From positions 3,829-27,362 of the forward strand of contig DGHE01000083.1 in the NCBI GenBank assembly GCA_002392525.1: 23,534 nt of DNA, given 5' to 3'. The notes below the pieces were generated by a model. It was not told the origin of the DNA, did not search any database, and worked only from the letters and a program-made list of their open reading frames with translations. Of the stretch, positions 6,877-14,219 are shown piece after piece; position 1 is the stretch's first letter; every line of letters starts with the position of its first letter. A program made the translations under genes and the position numbers. The stretch comes from Bacteroidales bacterium UBA3856. GTDB taxonomy: Bacteria; Bacteroidota; Bacteroidia; Bacteroidales; UBA932.

Positions 6877-7575
6877 AACTTCCTGGAAAAGCAGTTCCAC
6901 CTCTTCCACACGCTGGAGATCCACATTGTGGCTGTCCAGATAAGCAGAAACAGCATCTTTCTTTTCCGGGAAAAACTTGAGGAGGTTCTTCCGGGTAACA
7001 GGATAGAATCGCTTCTTACGATAAAGGAAAGGCACCGTGTCTATCCGGTATTCAGACGTTGTAGAAAGATTGAACTGCATCCCGCTTTCGGCCGATGCAG
7101 AAGCAATCGACGATATATTGGTGGTCTCGGAGCGGGCGCCGAACGCACCCTTTTTCTTATCACGTTCGAAAACGAAGCGACGGGTCACCACAAGGGATGC
7201 CTCGTCGGCCGAACGCACCACAGCAGCAAACTCGTTCCCGTTCTTGAGAAAAAGATACTTGCCGATAACCACACGGTCTACCTGATCCTGATTGCTCAAA
7301 GAGAGGATTTCCCCGCTCTTATCTACAAAGCGGACCGTCTGGTCCACCACACTGATGTTCAGTTTGCCGGTAGAAAAGCCCCCGTCGGTAAAGACAATGC
7401 TCCCCGCGGTGAACTCCGGAACATAGTACTTGACACTATCGGGAAGAGTAGCCTCAAACTCCAGTTGTTTGTTCTGCCCCAGCAGGGCAAAAGGCAGGAA
7501 TAGGGCTACAAGGGAAAAGAGGCGGCCCCACGGCAGGGACCGCCTCTGATTAAAAATTAAGGAAGACATCACCAT
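6871..7575 (-). CDS. Secreted protein of unknown function, third gene of the SusCD1 operon
   Basis: This is a 234-residue protein beginning at ATGGTGATG, which overlaps the susD1 stop (the TGA is inside ATGGTGA), so translation is probably coupled. The N terminus (NQRRSLPWGRLFSLVALFLPFALLG) has a basic segment and hydrophobic core consistent with a signal peptide without a lipobox cysteine. The mature part (FTAGSIVFTDGGFSTGKLNISVVDQTVRFVDKSGE ... VDRVVIGKYLFLKNGNEF) looks like repeated beta hairpins; I recall similar unassigned Bacteroidetes exported proteins but no function. A GC-rich hairpin followed by TTTT lies within codons about 10-21 and could act as an attenuator (see separate entry). 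The start could also be the third codon (7569). Confidence 0.75.
   Translation of the reverse strand: MVMSSLIFNQRRSLPWGRLFSLVALFLPFALLGQNKQLEFEATLPDSVKYYVPEFTAGSIVFTDGGFSTGKLNISVVDQTVRFVDKSGEILSLSNQDQVDRVVIGKYLFLKNGNEFAAVVRSADEASLVVTRRFVFERDKKKGAFGARSETTNISSIASASAESGMQFNLSTTSEYRIDTVPFLYRKKRFYPVTRKNLLKFFPEKKDAVSAYLDSHNVDLQRVEEVELLFQEVL
7514..7547 (-). terminator. Terminator-like hairpin inside the start of the SusCD1 third gene
   Basis: On the minus strand, AGAGGCGG (7547-7540) and CCGCCTCT (7525-7518) pair perfectly around a 14-nt loop and are followed at once by TTTT (7517-7514). It lies 22 nt after the susD1 stop, where an operon terminator would be expected, and resembles the susD2 terminator (AGGCGGC/GCCGCCT). 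However, it is also in frame as codons of the downstream gene, so it may be partial or conditional. Confidence 0.55.
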
Positions 7576-9692
7576 CCCGGGTTCTGATAAATGCTGTAAT
7601 CCTTACCGGTAGCAGCAGCCTTCTCTTTGTACTGATCAATGACCTGGGAGCAGATGGGCTCCAGATAGTTACGGACTTCTACATCACTTGCATCACGGTC
7701 CTTGATGTTCTGGGGTACCAGGAAGCCACGCATCTTGTCATAGTTGGATGCAGTAACGACGGTCACCGGTTTTTCATCACGAATCACCTCGGTGGTGGTG
7801 CAGTCAAAATAGAGACGATCCTTGAGCTTGAGGGTGCCATCGGCATTGTAACCGTCGATAGGCATCACGCTCACGACACCCTTGTTGGCAATGGTGAGGA
7901 TGTTGAAGCCCACGTTGTCCTTGGTCTTCTTGAGGCTGGTGGTCTGAGCCGGACGGGCCAGGTCTGCAGCCTGGGAAGCAGTGAGGGTGGCCGTAAGGTC
8001 AAGCTCCACATAGCCGCCGATACCCAGATCGGGGTTGTTGGCAATACGCATCAGCTCCAGCTGGCCCCAACGGCGGATATCCAGGGAACGGACCTTCTCC
8101 AGGAAGAATTCCATACGACGCTCGCGGCGGATTTCCCACAGGAGCGGGGACACAGCGCCAACCGTCTTGTAGCCAAGAGTGGTCTTCTGAGGAGCAGCGG
8201 TACGTTCAGGGTCGTTAGGAAGATTGTTAATCTGAAGGGGTGCAGTCTTTGTTACGCCCTTGGCGATAGCCGTCTCGTCCAGCGGACGCTTACGGATAGC
8301 GTTGATGGACTTGTCCAGGTCGGACTGAGTCACGGCTGCGCCGCCAAACCTTTCGGCCAGTTCAGCCTTGGCTTCCAGCCAGTTAAGGACAGTCTCTGCG
8401 TAGCGGACCACGGGGAAACCGTTTTCGTTGGTGTTGGAAGCATACTGGGTAGGACGGGCCTTACCATTGTAAGAATAGGTGGGGCCGACGCGGTCAATGA
8501 ATTTCTCCACATACATACCGGTAGGGCTGTTCTTGGGCTCATCCCAATAGGTAGCCTCGAAGCGAGGGTCGCGGGTGACAACCATATCCTGCATTCTCCA
8601 GCTCTTGGCATTAGCCACAGTGGTAGAGCTATAAGGCTGGCCATCATTGCAGATCCAAGCCTTCAGAGTAGCAAGGTTACCGGAAGCGCCCTGGCTCTCG
8701 TCGCCATTGCAATAGGAGGCAACGCAGTGGCTGTAGCCGGTGTTCACGCTACGGTTGTAGGCACGGTACATGATGATTTCCTTGCTGGCAGGACGCTTGT
8801 ACAGCGAACCGAACAAGGTGCGGAAGTCGGTATCGAACTGGAAATTGCCGTTATCAATCACATAACCTGCAAACTCCATTGCTTTAGTAAGGTAAGTCTT
8901 GGCGTGTCCGTCCACATCGGTGCAGGTCTTGAGTGCCTCGTCATTCTTGTGATAGACATACCAGGTACCTTCGAACAGGAGGCAGCGGGAAGCCACGGTA
9001 CCAACCACGTAGCGGTTGACAAAGTCAGCGCCATCGTTGATACGGACGTTCTTCATAGCGAACTCGAAGTCTTCCAGAACGGCATCCATAACTTTGGTAC
9101 GGGGATCGCGGTCCTTGAACTGCTTGTCGAAGTCACCGGTATCGATGCTTTCTCCATAATAAGGCACATCACCGAAGGACTCTACCAGGCGGGAGTATTC
9201 CCAGCCGCGGAAGAAACGAGCCACACCCATCCAGTGGTTGAAAGCCTCTTCGCTCAGCGTGCCTGCCTCCTTCATGGAATTGAGGCGGTCAATCAGCAGG
9301 TTCCATTTACGCACATAGGCAAAGTTCCAGGTATTGGCCGAACGACGGGCCAGAACGGAATAAGTACCCTGAACCTGCTCACCGCGGTACCAGTTATCGG
9401 CCGGGAGAGACAGACAGATATTAGCCAGCTGACCGCTGGTGGTAACATCGTCACTGTACTCAGGACGGCCGTTGTTGAACACAGCCGGGGAACCGGCATC
9501 GGCCCAGCCACTGCCGTAGCCATAGAAATAGGCTCCGTAGGCGCCGTTTACGAACAGGCGTACCATATCTTCGGAGTACCAATAGTTGCTGTCGTCCAGG
9601 GTTGTCTTGGACGGACGGTCCAGGAACTTTTCGCATCCGGAAATGGAAAGGACCAGTGCGGCAGCAGCGATGATATTGAATATCTTTTTCAT
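7569..9692 (-). CDS. SusD/RagB-family outer-membrane glycan-binding lipoprotein (SusD1)
   Basis: This is a 707-residue lipoprotein. The start at 9692 gives MKKIFNIIAAAALVLSISGC (Cys20) followed by EKFLDRPSKTTLDDSNYW, the typical SusD N terminus. An in-frame ATG at 9707, 6 nt after susC1, would only add VSID in front of the signal. TPR-like regions (YVRKWNLLIDRLNSMKE, HWMGVARFFRGWEYSRLVESFGDVPYY) and the late ERRMEFFLE...DIRRWGQLE segment are typical of the family. It would cap the SusC1 barrel on the cell surface and bind glycan. Length is above the usual 500-600 residues, within the large RagB-type branch. The substrate is not predictable. The gene is co-transcribed with susC1, and the next gene overlaps its stop. 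Confidence 0.95.
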   Translation of the reverse strand: MKKIFNIIAAAALVLSISGCEKFLDRPSKTTLDDSNYWYSEDMVRLFVNGAYGAYFYGYGSGWADAGSPAVFNNGRPEYSDDVTTSGQLANICLSLPADNWYRGEQVQGTYSVLARRSANTWNFAYVRKWNLLIDRLNSMKEAGTLSEEAFNHWMGVARFFRGWEYSRLVESFGDVPYYGESIDTGDFDKQFKDRDPRTKVMDAVLEDFEFAMKNVRINDGADFVNRYVVGTVASRCLLFEGTWYVYHKNDEALKTCTDVDGHAKTYLTKAMEFAGYVIDNGNFQFDTDFRTLFGSLYKRPASKEIIMYRAYNRSVNTGYSHCVASYCNGDESQGASGNLATLKAWICNDGQPYSSTTVANAKSWRMQDMVVTRDPRFEATYWDEPKNSPTGMYVEKFIDRVGPTYSYNGKARPTQYASNTNENGFPVVRYAETVLNWLEAKAELAERFGGAAVTQSDLDKSINAIRKRPLDETAIAKGVTKTAPLQINNLPNDPERTAAPQKTTLGYKTVGAVSPLLWEIRRERRMEFFLEKVRSLDIRRWGQLELMRIANNPDLGIGGYVELDLTATLTASQAADLARPAQTTSLKKTKDNVGFNILTIANKGVVSVMPIDGYNADGTLKLKDRLYFDCTTTEVIRDEKPVTVVTASNYDKMRGFLVPQNIKDRDASDVEVRNYLEPICSQVIDQYKEKAAATGKDYSIYQNPGW

Positions 9693-9713
9693 ATCTATAC
9701 TAACCATTTAATA

Positions 9714-12700
9714 TTAGAAAGTAACCTGCACACCGAAGGATGCACTCTTGTAACCAGGGGTACCTACACCGGCAAAACCGGAGTTGTAGTTGCTGGCATT
9801 GAAGGAGGAGTAACCGGCGATTTCTTCAGGATCTACAGGGAGACCACGGAGATGATCGAAGGTGAAGAAGTTCTCCAGGGAAACATACACGCGGGCCTTG
9901 CTGATGCTCACTTTCTGGGTGAGGCTCTTAGGCAGGGTGTAACCCAGGGTGATATTCTTGATACGGAGGTAAGCCATGTTCAGCATGTAACGGTCACTGG
10001 GGACCATGTTGAAGATGAGGGAACGACCGCAGCTGGCCGGACGGGGATAGAAAGCATCATAGTTGGATGCAACCACATTGCCGCTGGCATCCTTCTCCTC
10101 GAACCAGAAGTCGTTGGCAAAGGTAGCAGGCATACCACCGTCGCCCATCTGGAAGCCGGCGACCGTCATCCAGGAAGAGCCCAGCATTTCACGCTTGCCA
10201 ACGCCCTGGAGGAAGACGGAGAAGTCGAAACCCTTGTAGTCTCCATTGATCATGAGACTGTACTCGTAGCGGGGAGTGGTGTTACCGATACGCACGTAGT
10301 CACCATAGGCAGGCTTTCCATCAGCATCCTCAATGAGCTTGGAGCCATAATCGATGACACCGTCACCGTTGACATCCACGAACTTCACGTCGCCAGGACC
10401 GGAGATATAGCTGCCGCTGGTGATACGGCCCTGTGTTGCATAATCCTTACCATCGGCAAACTGATAAATCTTACCGTAGGCATCCTTGCCTTCGATGAGG
10501 TTGCCGTTGGCATCATGGGCAAAATCGTCATTCTGGAAGAGGCGATCTACACGGTAGCCCCAGATTTCGCCGTATTCCTTACCGTTATACCAGCCATCGA
10601 TGCCCTTGGCAGAGCCATACTTGGTAACGACGGTCTTGGCGTCGGAGATGGCGGCGGTGGCGGAGAGGCTGAGACCATTGGAGAAGGTCTTGCCATAACG
10701 GATAGAGAATTCCCAACCGCGAGTGCGGAGGTCACCGTAGTTGCCCTTAGGAGCGGTGGCGCCGATGTTGTAGCTCAGGCCCTCGGCCGGTACAATCATG
10801 TTCTTGGTGTCACGCTGATACCAGTCGAAGGTAACGTCAATCTGGTTAAACAGGGAGAAGTCCACACCGAAGTCGGTGGTGATGATGTCCTGCCAGGTAA
10901 TATTGGAGTCTACCAGGGCGGGAGTGGCATAGGCCGAAGTGACCTGGTCGTTATGCATCCAGTACTGAGTAAGAGAGCCGATGGTAGGGATGTACAGGCT
11001 GGAAGGAACAGTCTGGTCACCGATCATACCCCAGGAAGCGCGAAGCTTGAGGAAGTTCATCACGTGCTTGATATTCTGCATCCAGGGCTCTTCGCTCACG
11101 CGCCAGCCGGCCGAAGCGGAAGGGAACCAGCGCCAGCGGAGCGGGCCCATGAACTTGGAGGAACCGTCACGGCGGAGGTTAGCCTCGAAGAGATACTTCT
11201 CCTTATAGTTATAGTTGATACGGCCGAAGAAACCAGCAGTGGAATTCCAGGTATAGCCACCGCCGGAGGTCTGGGTACCGGTTGCCAGCGGGAACTGGGC
11301 GTTGTTGTAATCCAGCAGGCCTTTCTTCTGACCCCAGACACCAGTCTCGGTATAGCCGACGATATTCATACCCAGCATGAAATCGAGGGTATGTGCATTG
11401 GCAAGTTTGAGCTCATAATTGGTAGTAGCGTTCCAAGTGTGACGCTTTCCGGTGTAGGAATCCTGATAGATGAGGTCGTAGCTGTCGCTGTAACGCGTGA
11501 CAGGGAAATACAACTTGTTGAAGGTCTCACCCAGGCCGTTGTACTTGGACCACTCATTGGCCATGGTAACGATGTTGCCGGCTTCATCCTTCACGGGAGA
11601 AGGAGCGGTGTTCCACAGGTCAACGCCTTCGAACACGGTACCGGGATGACGCTCCTGGATGTCGTTGTTGGCGAAGGTATAGTCGAAATTGATGCTCCAG
11701 TTCTTAATAGGAGTGATGGTCGCACCCAGGTTTACGCTGGTGTAATCCGTTTCCTTGGTAGCCTGACGGCCGGCGGACATCTCATAAACAGGGTTACGCA
11801 TGTCATTGCCATATTCATCCTTGGCCACGAGCGGATAGTTGGAAGCCCAACGGAAGGCATAGTACCAGGGGTCTGCGGTAGTGGAAGAGGTAGCGAAAGC
11901 CCAGCTCTTGTTGGAGTGGGTGAACATCATGCCTCCGTGCACGCCCAGCCACTTGTTTATCTGGGTGTCCAGGCGCAGATTGGCATTGTAACGCTTGTAG
12001 AAGTCGAAGTCGGTCACCTTAAGCATGCCCTTCTGGTTCAGGTAGCCCAGGCTGATGTTGTAGTTGGTATTACCCTTGCTGCCGGCCACGGACACATTGT
12101 GGGTCTGGGCGGGGGCATTCTTGCGAATAAGGTAGTTGTAAGGGTCATAGGTACGGACACCGATCTTGGAAGTACCGTTGGCGGCGATGTACCAGTCACG
12201 GCCATAGACCATGGGATCGTCGGGCTTGACAGTGCTGCCATACTTCTCCTTCCATGCCACGGCAGCGTTGTAACCGGCACGGTCAATCTGCCAGAAGGCG
12301 CCTACGGGAGTATAAGTACCCACGCGTTCGGCAGCCTCTACCCAGTAGTGGAGGGATTCGACATCGGCCATCTCATACTTCTTGGCCAGGCTCTGGAAAG
12401 CCACGTTGCCGGAATAAGTAACATTGACCTTCTCGGCCTCCTTAGCACCCTTCTTGGATGTGATGAGGATAACGCCGAAAGCAGCCTTTGCACCGTAGAT
12501 GGAAGCAGAGGCAGCATCCTTCAGGACAGAGATAGACTCGATATCGTCGGGATTCACGAGGTTCAGGGAAGGGATTTCCACGTTATCCAGCAGGATGAGC
12601 GGAGAAGCGGAACCTTCGATGGAACCCACCTGACCACGGATACGGATACGTGCATCAGAACCCACCTCGGAGGAGCCCACCTGAACGGTCATACCGGGAG

Positions 12701-13133
12701 TGGTACCCTGCAGGCCACGGCCTACATCGGGGATAGGACGGGAATCGAGCACTTTCTCTGCATCCACGACGGCCACAGCGCCGGTCAGGTTGACCTTTTT
12801 CTGTGCACCGTAACCCACAACGACGGTCTCGGCAAGCATCTCGGCATCGTCTTCGAGAACGATCTTGAGATTGTCGCCGGCAGCCACATTGGCAGTGACA
12901 TAGCCGATGCAGGAGATTTCAAGCGTGGCACCCTGACGTACGGCAAGGGAGAACGCACCCTGCGCGTTAGTCATAGTTCCAGTGCTAGTACCCTTGACGA
13001 TGACACTGGCGCCCGGGATAGGCTGTCCCTGTGCATCTACAACGACGCCCTTAGCCGTTTGGCCAAAAGCAGTCGCGCTGACACCCACCCAAAGGAGTAA
13101 TGTCAGCAAAACTAACTGTAGCTTTTTGAACAT
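9714..13133 (-). CDS. SusC/RagA-family TonB-dependent transporter (SusC1)
   Basis: This is a 1139-residue outer-membrane transporter. The start at 13133 gives MFKKLQLVLLTLLLWVGVSATAFGQ, a good signal peptide; a longer in-frame start at 13178 would put 15 residues before it. Residues about 26-105 form a CarboxypepD_reg-like domain (GVVVDAQGQPIPGASVIVKG). The SusC signature and TonB-box region is AETVVVGYGAQKK, followed by a plug (GRGLQGTTPGMTV, IRIRGQVGS, DDIESISVLKDAASASIYGAKAAFGVILITSKKG) and a C-terminal beta-barrel ending in GVQVTF. With SusD1 it imports an oligosaccharide or glycopeptide using TonB energy. Its first 90 residues and its leader are very similar to SusC2, while the rest diverges. 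Confidence 0.96.
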   Translation of the reverse strand: MFKKLQLVLLTLLLWVGVSATAFGQTAKGVVVDAQGQPIPGASVIVKGTSTGTMTNAQGAFSLAVRQGATLEISCIGYVTANVAAGDNLKIVLEDDAEMLAETVVVGYGAQKKVNLTGAVAVVDAEKVLDSRPIPDVGRGLQGTTPGMTVQVGSSEVGSDARIRIRGQVGSIEGSASPLILLDNVEIPSLNLVNPDDIESISVLKDAASASIYGAKAAFGVILITSKKGAKEAEKVNVTYSGNVAFQSLAKKYEMADVESLHYWVEAAERVGTYTPVGAFWQIDRAGYNAAVAWKEKYGSTVKPDDPMVYGRDWYIAANGTSKIGVRTYDPYNYLIRKNAPAQTHNVSVAGSKGNTNYNISLGYLNQKGMLKVTDFDFYKRYNANLRLDTQINKWLGVHGGMMFTHSNKSWAFATSSTTADPWYYAFRWASNYPLVAKDEYGNDMRNPVYEMSAGRQATKETDYTSVNLGATITPIKNWSINFDYTFANNDIQERHPGTVFEGVDLWNTAPSPVKDEAGNIVTMANEWSKYNGLGETFNKLYFPVTRYSDSYDLIYQDSYTGKRHTWNATTNYELKLANAHTLDFMLGMNIVGYTETGVWGQKKGLLDYNNAQFPLATGTQTSGGGYTWNSTAGFFGRINYNYKEKYLFEANLRRDGSSKFMGPLRWRWFPSASAGWRVSEEPWMQNIKHVMNFLKLRASWGMIGDQTVPSSLYIPTIGSLTQYWMHNDQVTSAYATPALVDSNITWQDIITTDFGVDFSLFNQIDVTFDWYQRDTKNMIVPAEGLSYNIGATAPKGNYGDLRTRGWEFSIRYGKTFSNGLSLSATAAISDAKTVVTKYGSAKGIDGWYNGKEYGEIWGYRVDRLFQNDDFAHDANGNLIEGKDAYGKIYQFADGKDYATQGRITSGSYISGPGDVKFVDVNGDGVIDYGSKLIEDADGKPAYGDYVRIGNTTPRYEYSLMINGDYKGFDFSVFLQGVGKREMLGSSWMTVAGFQMGDGGMPATFANDFWFEEKDASGNVVASNYDAFYPRPASCGRSLIFNMVPSDRYMLNMAYLRIKNITLGYTLPKSLTQKVSISKARVYVSLENFFTFDHLRGLPVDPEEIAGYSSFNASNYNSGFAGVGTPGYKSASFGVQVTF

Positions 13134-13151
13134 AGGTAATAATTGGTTAAT
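13134..13151 (-). promoter_or_regulatory. Conserved leader segment before susC1
   Basis: The 18 nt before the ATG, ATTAACCAATTATTACCT, differ from the susC2 leader at one position (14202-14219 reads ATTAACCAATTAATACCT). AT-rich leaders can help translation initiation in Bacteroidota, where Shine-Dalgarno sites are rare; a regulatory role is inferred only from conservation. Confidence 0.5.
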
Positions 13152-13215
13152 GAATAGGAATGAAGTGTTGTTTTTCAAATGGTCTTTTAGGTCTAGTTTC
13201 AGTTGTTTCGCAAGG

Positions 13216-13246
13216 CAAATTTATTACTTTTTTTATAGATATAAAA
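13216..13246 (-). promoter_or_regulatory. Probable susC1 promoter
   Basis: On the minus strand TTTT (13246-13243), a 19-nt spacer and TAAATTTG (13223-13216) match the -33/-7 consensus with one mismatch in the -33 box. This would give a leader of about 75-80 nt before the susC1 start. Confidence 0.6.
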
Positions 13247-13319
13247 GGATTTACTAAAAAAAATACCTATCTGATTGAATTTCGGTCGCACCCTTGCAAA
13301 ACTCCTATGAATCAAATAG

Positions 13320-13410
13320 TTAACTTTTTCTCTTTAGGCTGTTCGGCCTAAAGAGAAAAACTCAAAACGCTAATAAACAACGTATTACATGTAGTTCGCC
13401 GACGACAATG
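13320..13410. repeat. Hairpin-plus-tail repeat, copy 1
   Basis: TTAAC is followed by a perfect 15-bp stem (TTTTTCTCTTTAGGC, 13325-13339, with 13346-13360) and a 6-nt loop. A tail then matches copy 2 in the blocks AACGCT (13366-13371), TTACA (13385-13389) and TTCGC...CG.CAA (13395-13408). The 3' arm is purine-rich and no T-run follows on either strand, so it is not a standard terminator. It lies about 190 bp upstream of susC1. The rest of the 390-bp gap 13134-13523 holds the susC1 promoter and two short direct repeats, and no gene. Confidence 0.7.
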
Positions 13411-13454
13411 GTTAGACCCAAAGACCGCGGGACGAACAACGCGCAAAAGGGCCA

Positions 13455-13525
13455 AAAACGCGTTGTACGTCTTATTCGTGCAAGGGCAATAACGCAGAAA
13501 ACGGGGGAAAACGCGTTATAGGTCT
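13455..13525. repeat. Pair of 18-nt direct repeats 53 bp apart
   Basis: AAAACGCGTTGTACGTCT (13455-13472) and AAAACGCGTTATAGGTCT (13508-13525) are identical at 16 of 18 positions. The core AACGCGTT is self-complementary. The second copy overlaps the hicB stop codon. Function is unknown. Confidence 0.5.
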
Positions 13526-13925
13526 AGGAAATGGCAGAAAGCTGGTTAGCAATCTGGTGAATGCCTTCAATGATTCTTGCACGCATGGCGGGACGAGGCT
13601 CACGATACCCCGACGCATAATGAGTGAGCTGCTGCTGGTTGATACCGGTCACTTTGGCAATTGCGGCCTTAGGAACCAGTTTCTCTATATAATGTAGAAG
13701 TGCCCTCACGCTAAGATTCCACTCCAACTGCCAATCTCCGTCAAATTCTACCGGAACAGGCTCTCCGTCCTCGCGCATGGACTCAATGTGCCAGCGAAGT
13801 GCCTCCTCCATGTTAGTCTTCAACTCTTCCAGTGTACGGCCTGTGGATATACAAGCAATACTGTCATTTGCAGGAACCGCTGCAAAGTTGTCGGTATAGT
13901 CTACGTTGATAATGATTTTTCCCAT
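13524..13925 (-). CDS. HicB-family antitoxin, apparently without a HicA partner
   Basis: This is a 133-residue protein starting MGKIIINVDYTDNFAAVPAN. The N-terminal half (about 5-50, with ACISTGRTLEELKTNMEEALRWHIE) fits the HicB degraded-RNase-H-like domain. The C-terminal part, about 87-115 (KAAIAKVTGINQQQLTHYASGYREPRP), is a helix-turn-helix of the form seen in Bacteroidetes HicB proteins. HicB normally neutralises the mRNA interferase HicA and represses its own operon. No HicA-like reading frame is visible on either side, so this may be an orphan or a stand-alone regulator. The start at 13925 is preferred over an in-frame ATG at 13979, because the shorter form begins at the conserved beta strand and the longer start lies upstream of the -7 box. 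A palindrome upstream is a likely operator. Confidence 0.82.
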   Translation of the reverse strand: MGKIIINVDYTDNFAAVPANDSIACISTGRTLEELKTNMEEALRWHIESMREDGEPVPVEFDGDWQLEWNLSVRALLHYIEKLVPKAAIAKVTGINQQQLTHYASGYREPRPAMRARIIEGIHQIANQLSAIS

Positions 13926-13939
13926 GCGTGTACTTTGCA

Positions 13940-13947
13940 CAAAGATA
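13940..13947 (-). promoter_or_regulatory. -7 box of hicB
   Basis: TATCTTTG on the minus strand fits TAnnTTTG and lies 14 nt before the ATG. The expected -33 position falls in the left arm of the palindrome at 13964-13987 and has no good TTTG. Confidence 0.5.
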
Positions 13948-13963
13948 TAAAAAATTATAACAA

Positions 13964-13987
13964 TATCTTGTATCGGCACACAAGATA
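13964..13987. promoter_or_regulatory. Palindromic putative operator upstream of hicB
   Basis: TATCTTGT (13964-13971) and ACAAGATA (13980-13987) are perfect 8-bp inverted arms around an 8-nt spacer. The element covers the expected -33 region of the hicB promoter, where a dimeric HTH repressor such as HicB would be expected to bind. Confidence 0.55.
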
Positions 13988-14046
13988 GTAATTGTCCGCG
14001 ACTCGGTTTTCGGCGAAACGCGAATAATTAGCCATCTACCAACCAC

Positions 14047-14103
14047 TTAACTTTTTCTCTTGAGGCGCGTTTTATTTTTCGCCTTTTTAATTAAGTATTC
14101 GCC
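14047..14103. repeat. Hairpin-plus-tail repeat, degenerate copy 3
   Basis: TTAACTTTTTCTCTTGAGGC differs from copies 1 and 2 at one base over 20 nt, and the preceding CCAAC also matches copy 2. The right arm is degenerate: AGGCG (14063-14067) can pair with CGCCT (14080-14084), followed by TTTTT. TTCGCC at 14098-14103 recalls the tail of copy 1. It lies about 170 bp upstream of susC2. In this form it could work as a weak terminator on the plus strand. Confidence 0.5.
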
Positions 14104-14128
14104 CAGAGAGTATTATTTTAAAAATGTA

Positions 14129-14159
14129 TTGACGATTCCGATTCTTCTTTTTATATTTG
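14129..14159 (+). promoter_or_regulatory. susC2 promoter
   Basis: TTG (14129-14131), a 20-nt spacer and TATATTTG (14152-14159) match the Bacteroides consensus. The predicted leader is about 55 nt and ends in the segment shared with susC1. Confidence 0.68.
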
Positions 14160-14201
14160 TCGCCATTAATAACCAAACTGGAATCCTTATTTCCACTATT
14201 T

Positions 14202-14219
14202 ATTAACCAATTAATACCT
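14202..14219 (+). promoter_or_regulatory. Conserved leader segment before susC2
   Basis: ATTAACCAATTAATACCT stands immediately before the ATG and is 17/18 identical to the same position of susC1. Identity continues into the first codons (ATGTTCAAAAA). Confidence 0.5.

Noticed and set aside
8727..13100. A 1457-codon open frame on the plus strand opposite susC1/susD1
   Set aside because: It lies antisense to two genes with full family signatures, spans both and their junction, and its translation is low-complexity V/G/H/I-rich sequence typical of the antisense frame of biased codons. It has no signal or motif.
13320..13410. Copy 1 hairpin as an intrinsic terminator
   Set aside because: The 3' arm ends in purines (GAGAAAAA on one strand, GCC...GAGAAAAAG on the other) with no following T-run, and no gene ends just before it.
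13926..14219. A HicA toxin gene beside hicB
   Set aside because: No 55-65 codon frame with the HicA GSH-type motif was found on either strand here or at 13134-13523.
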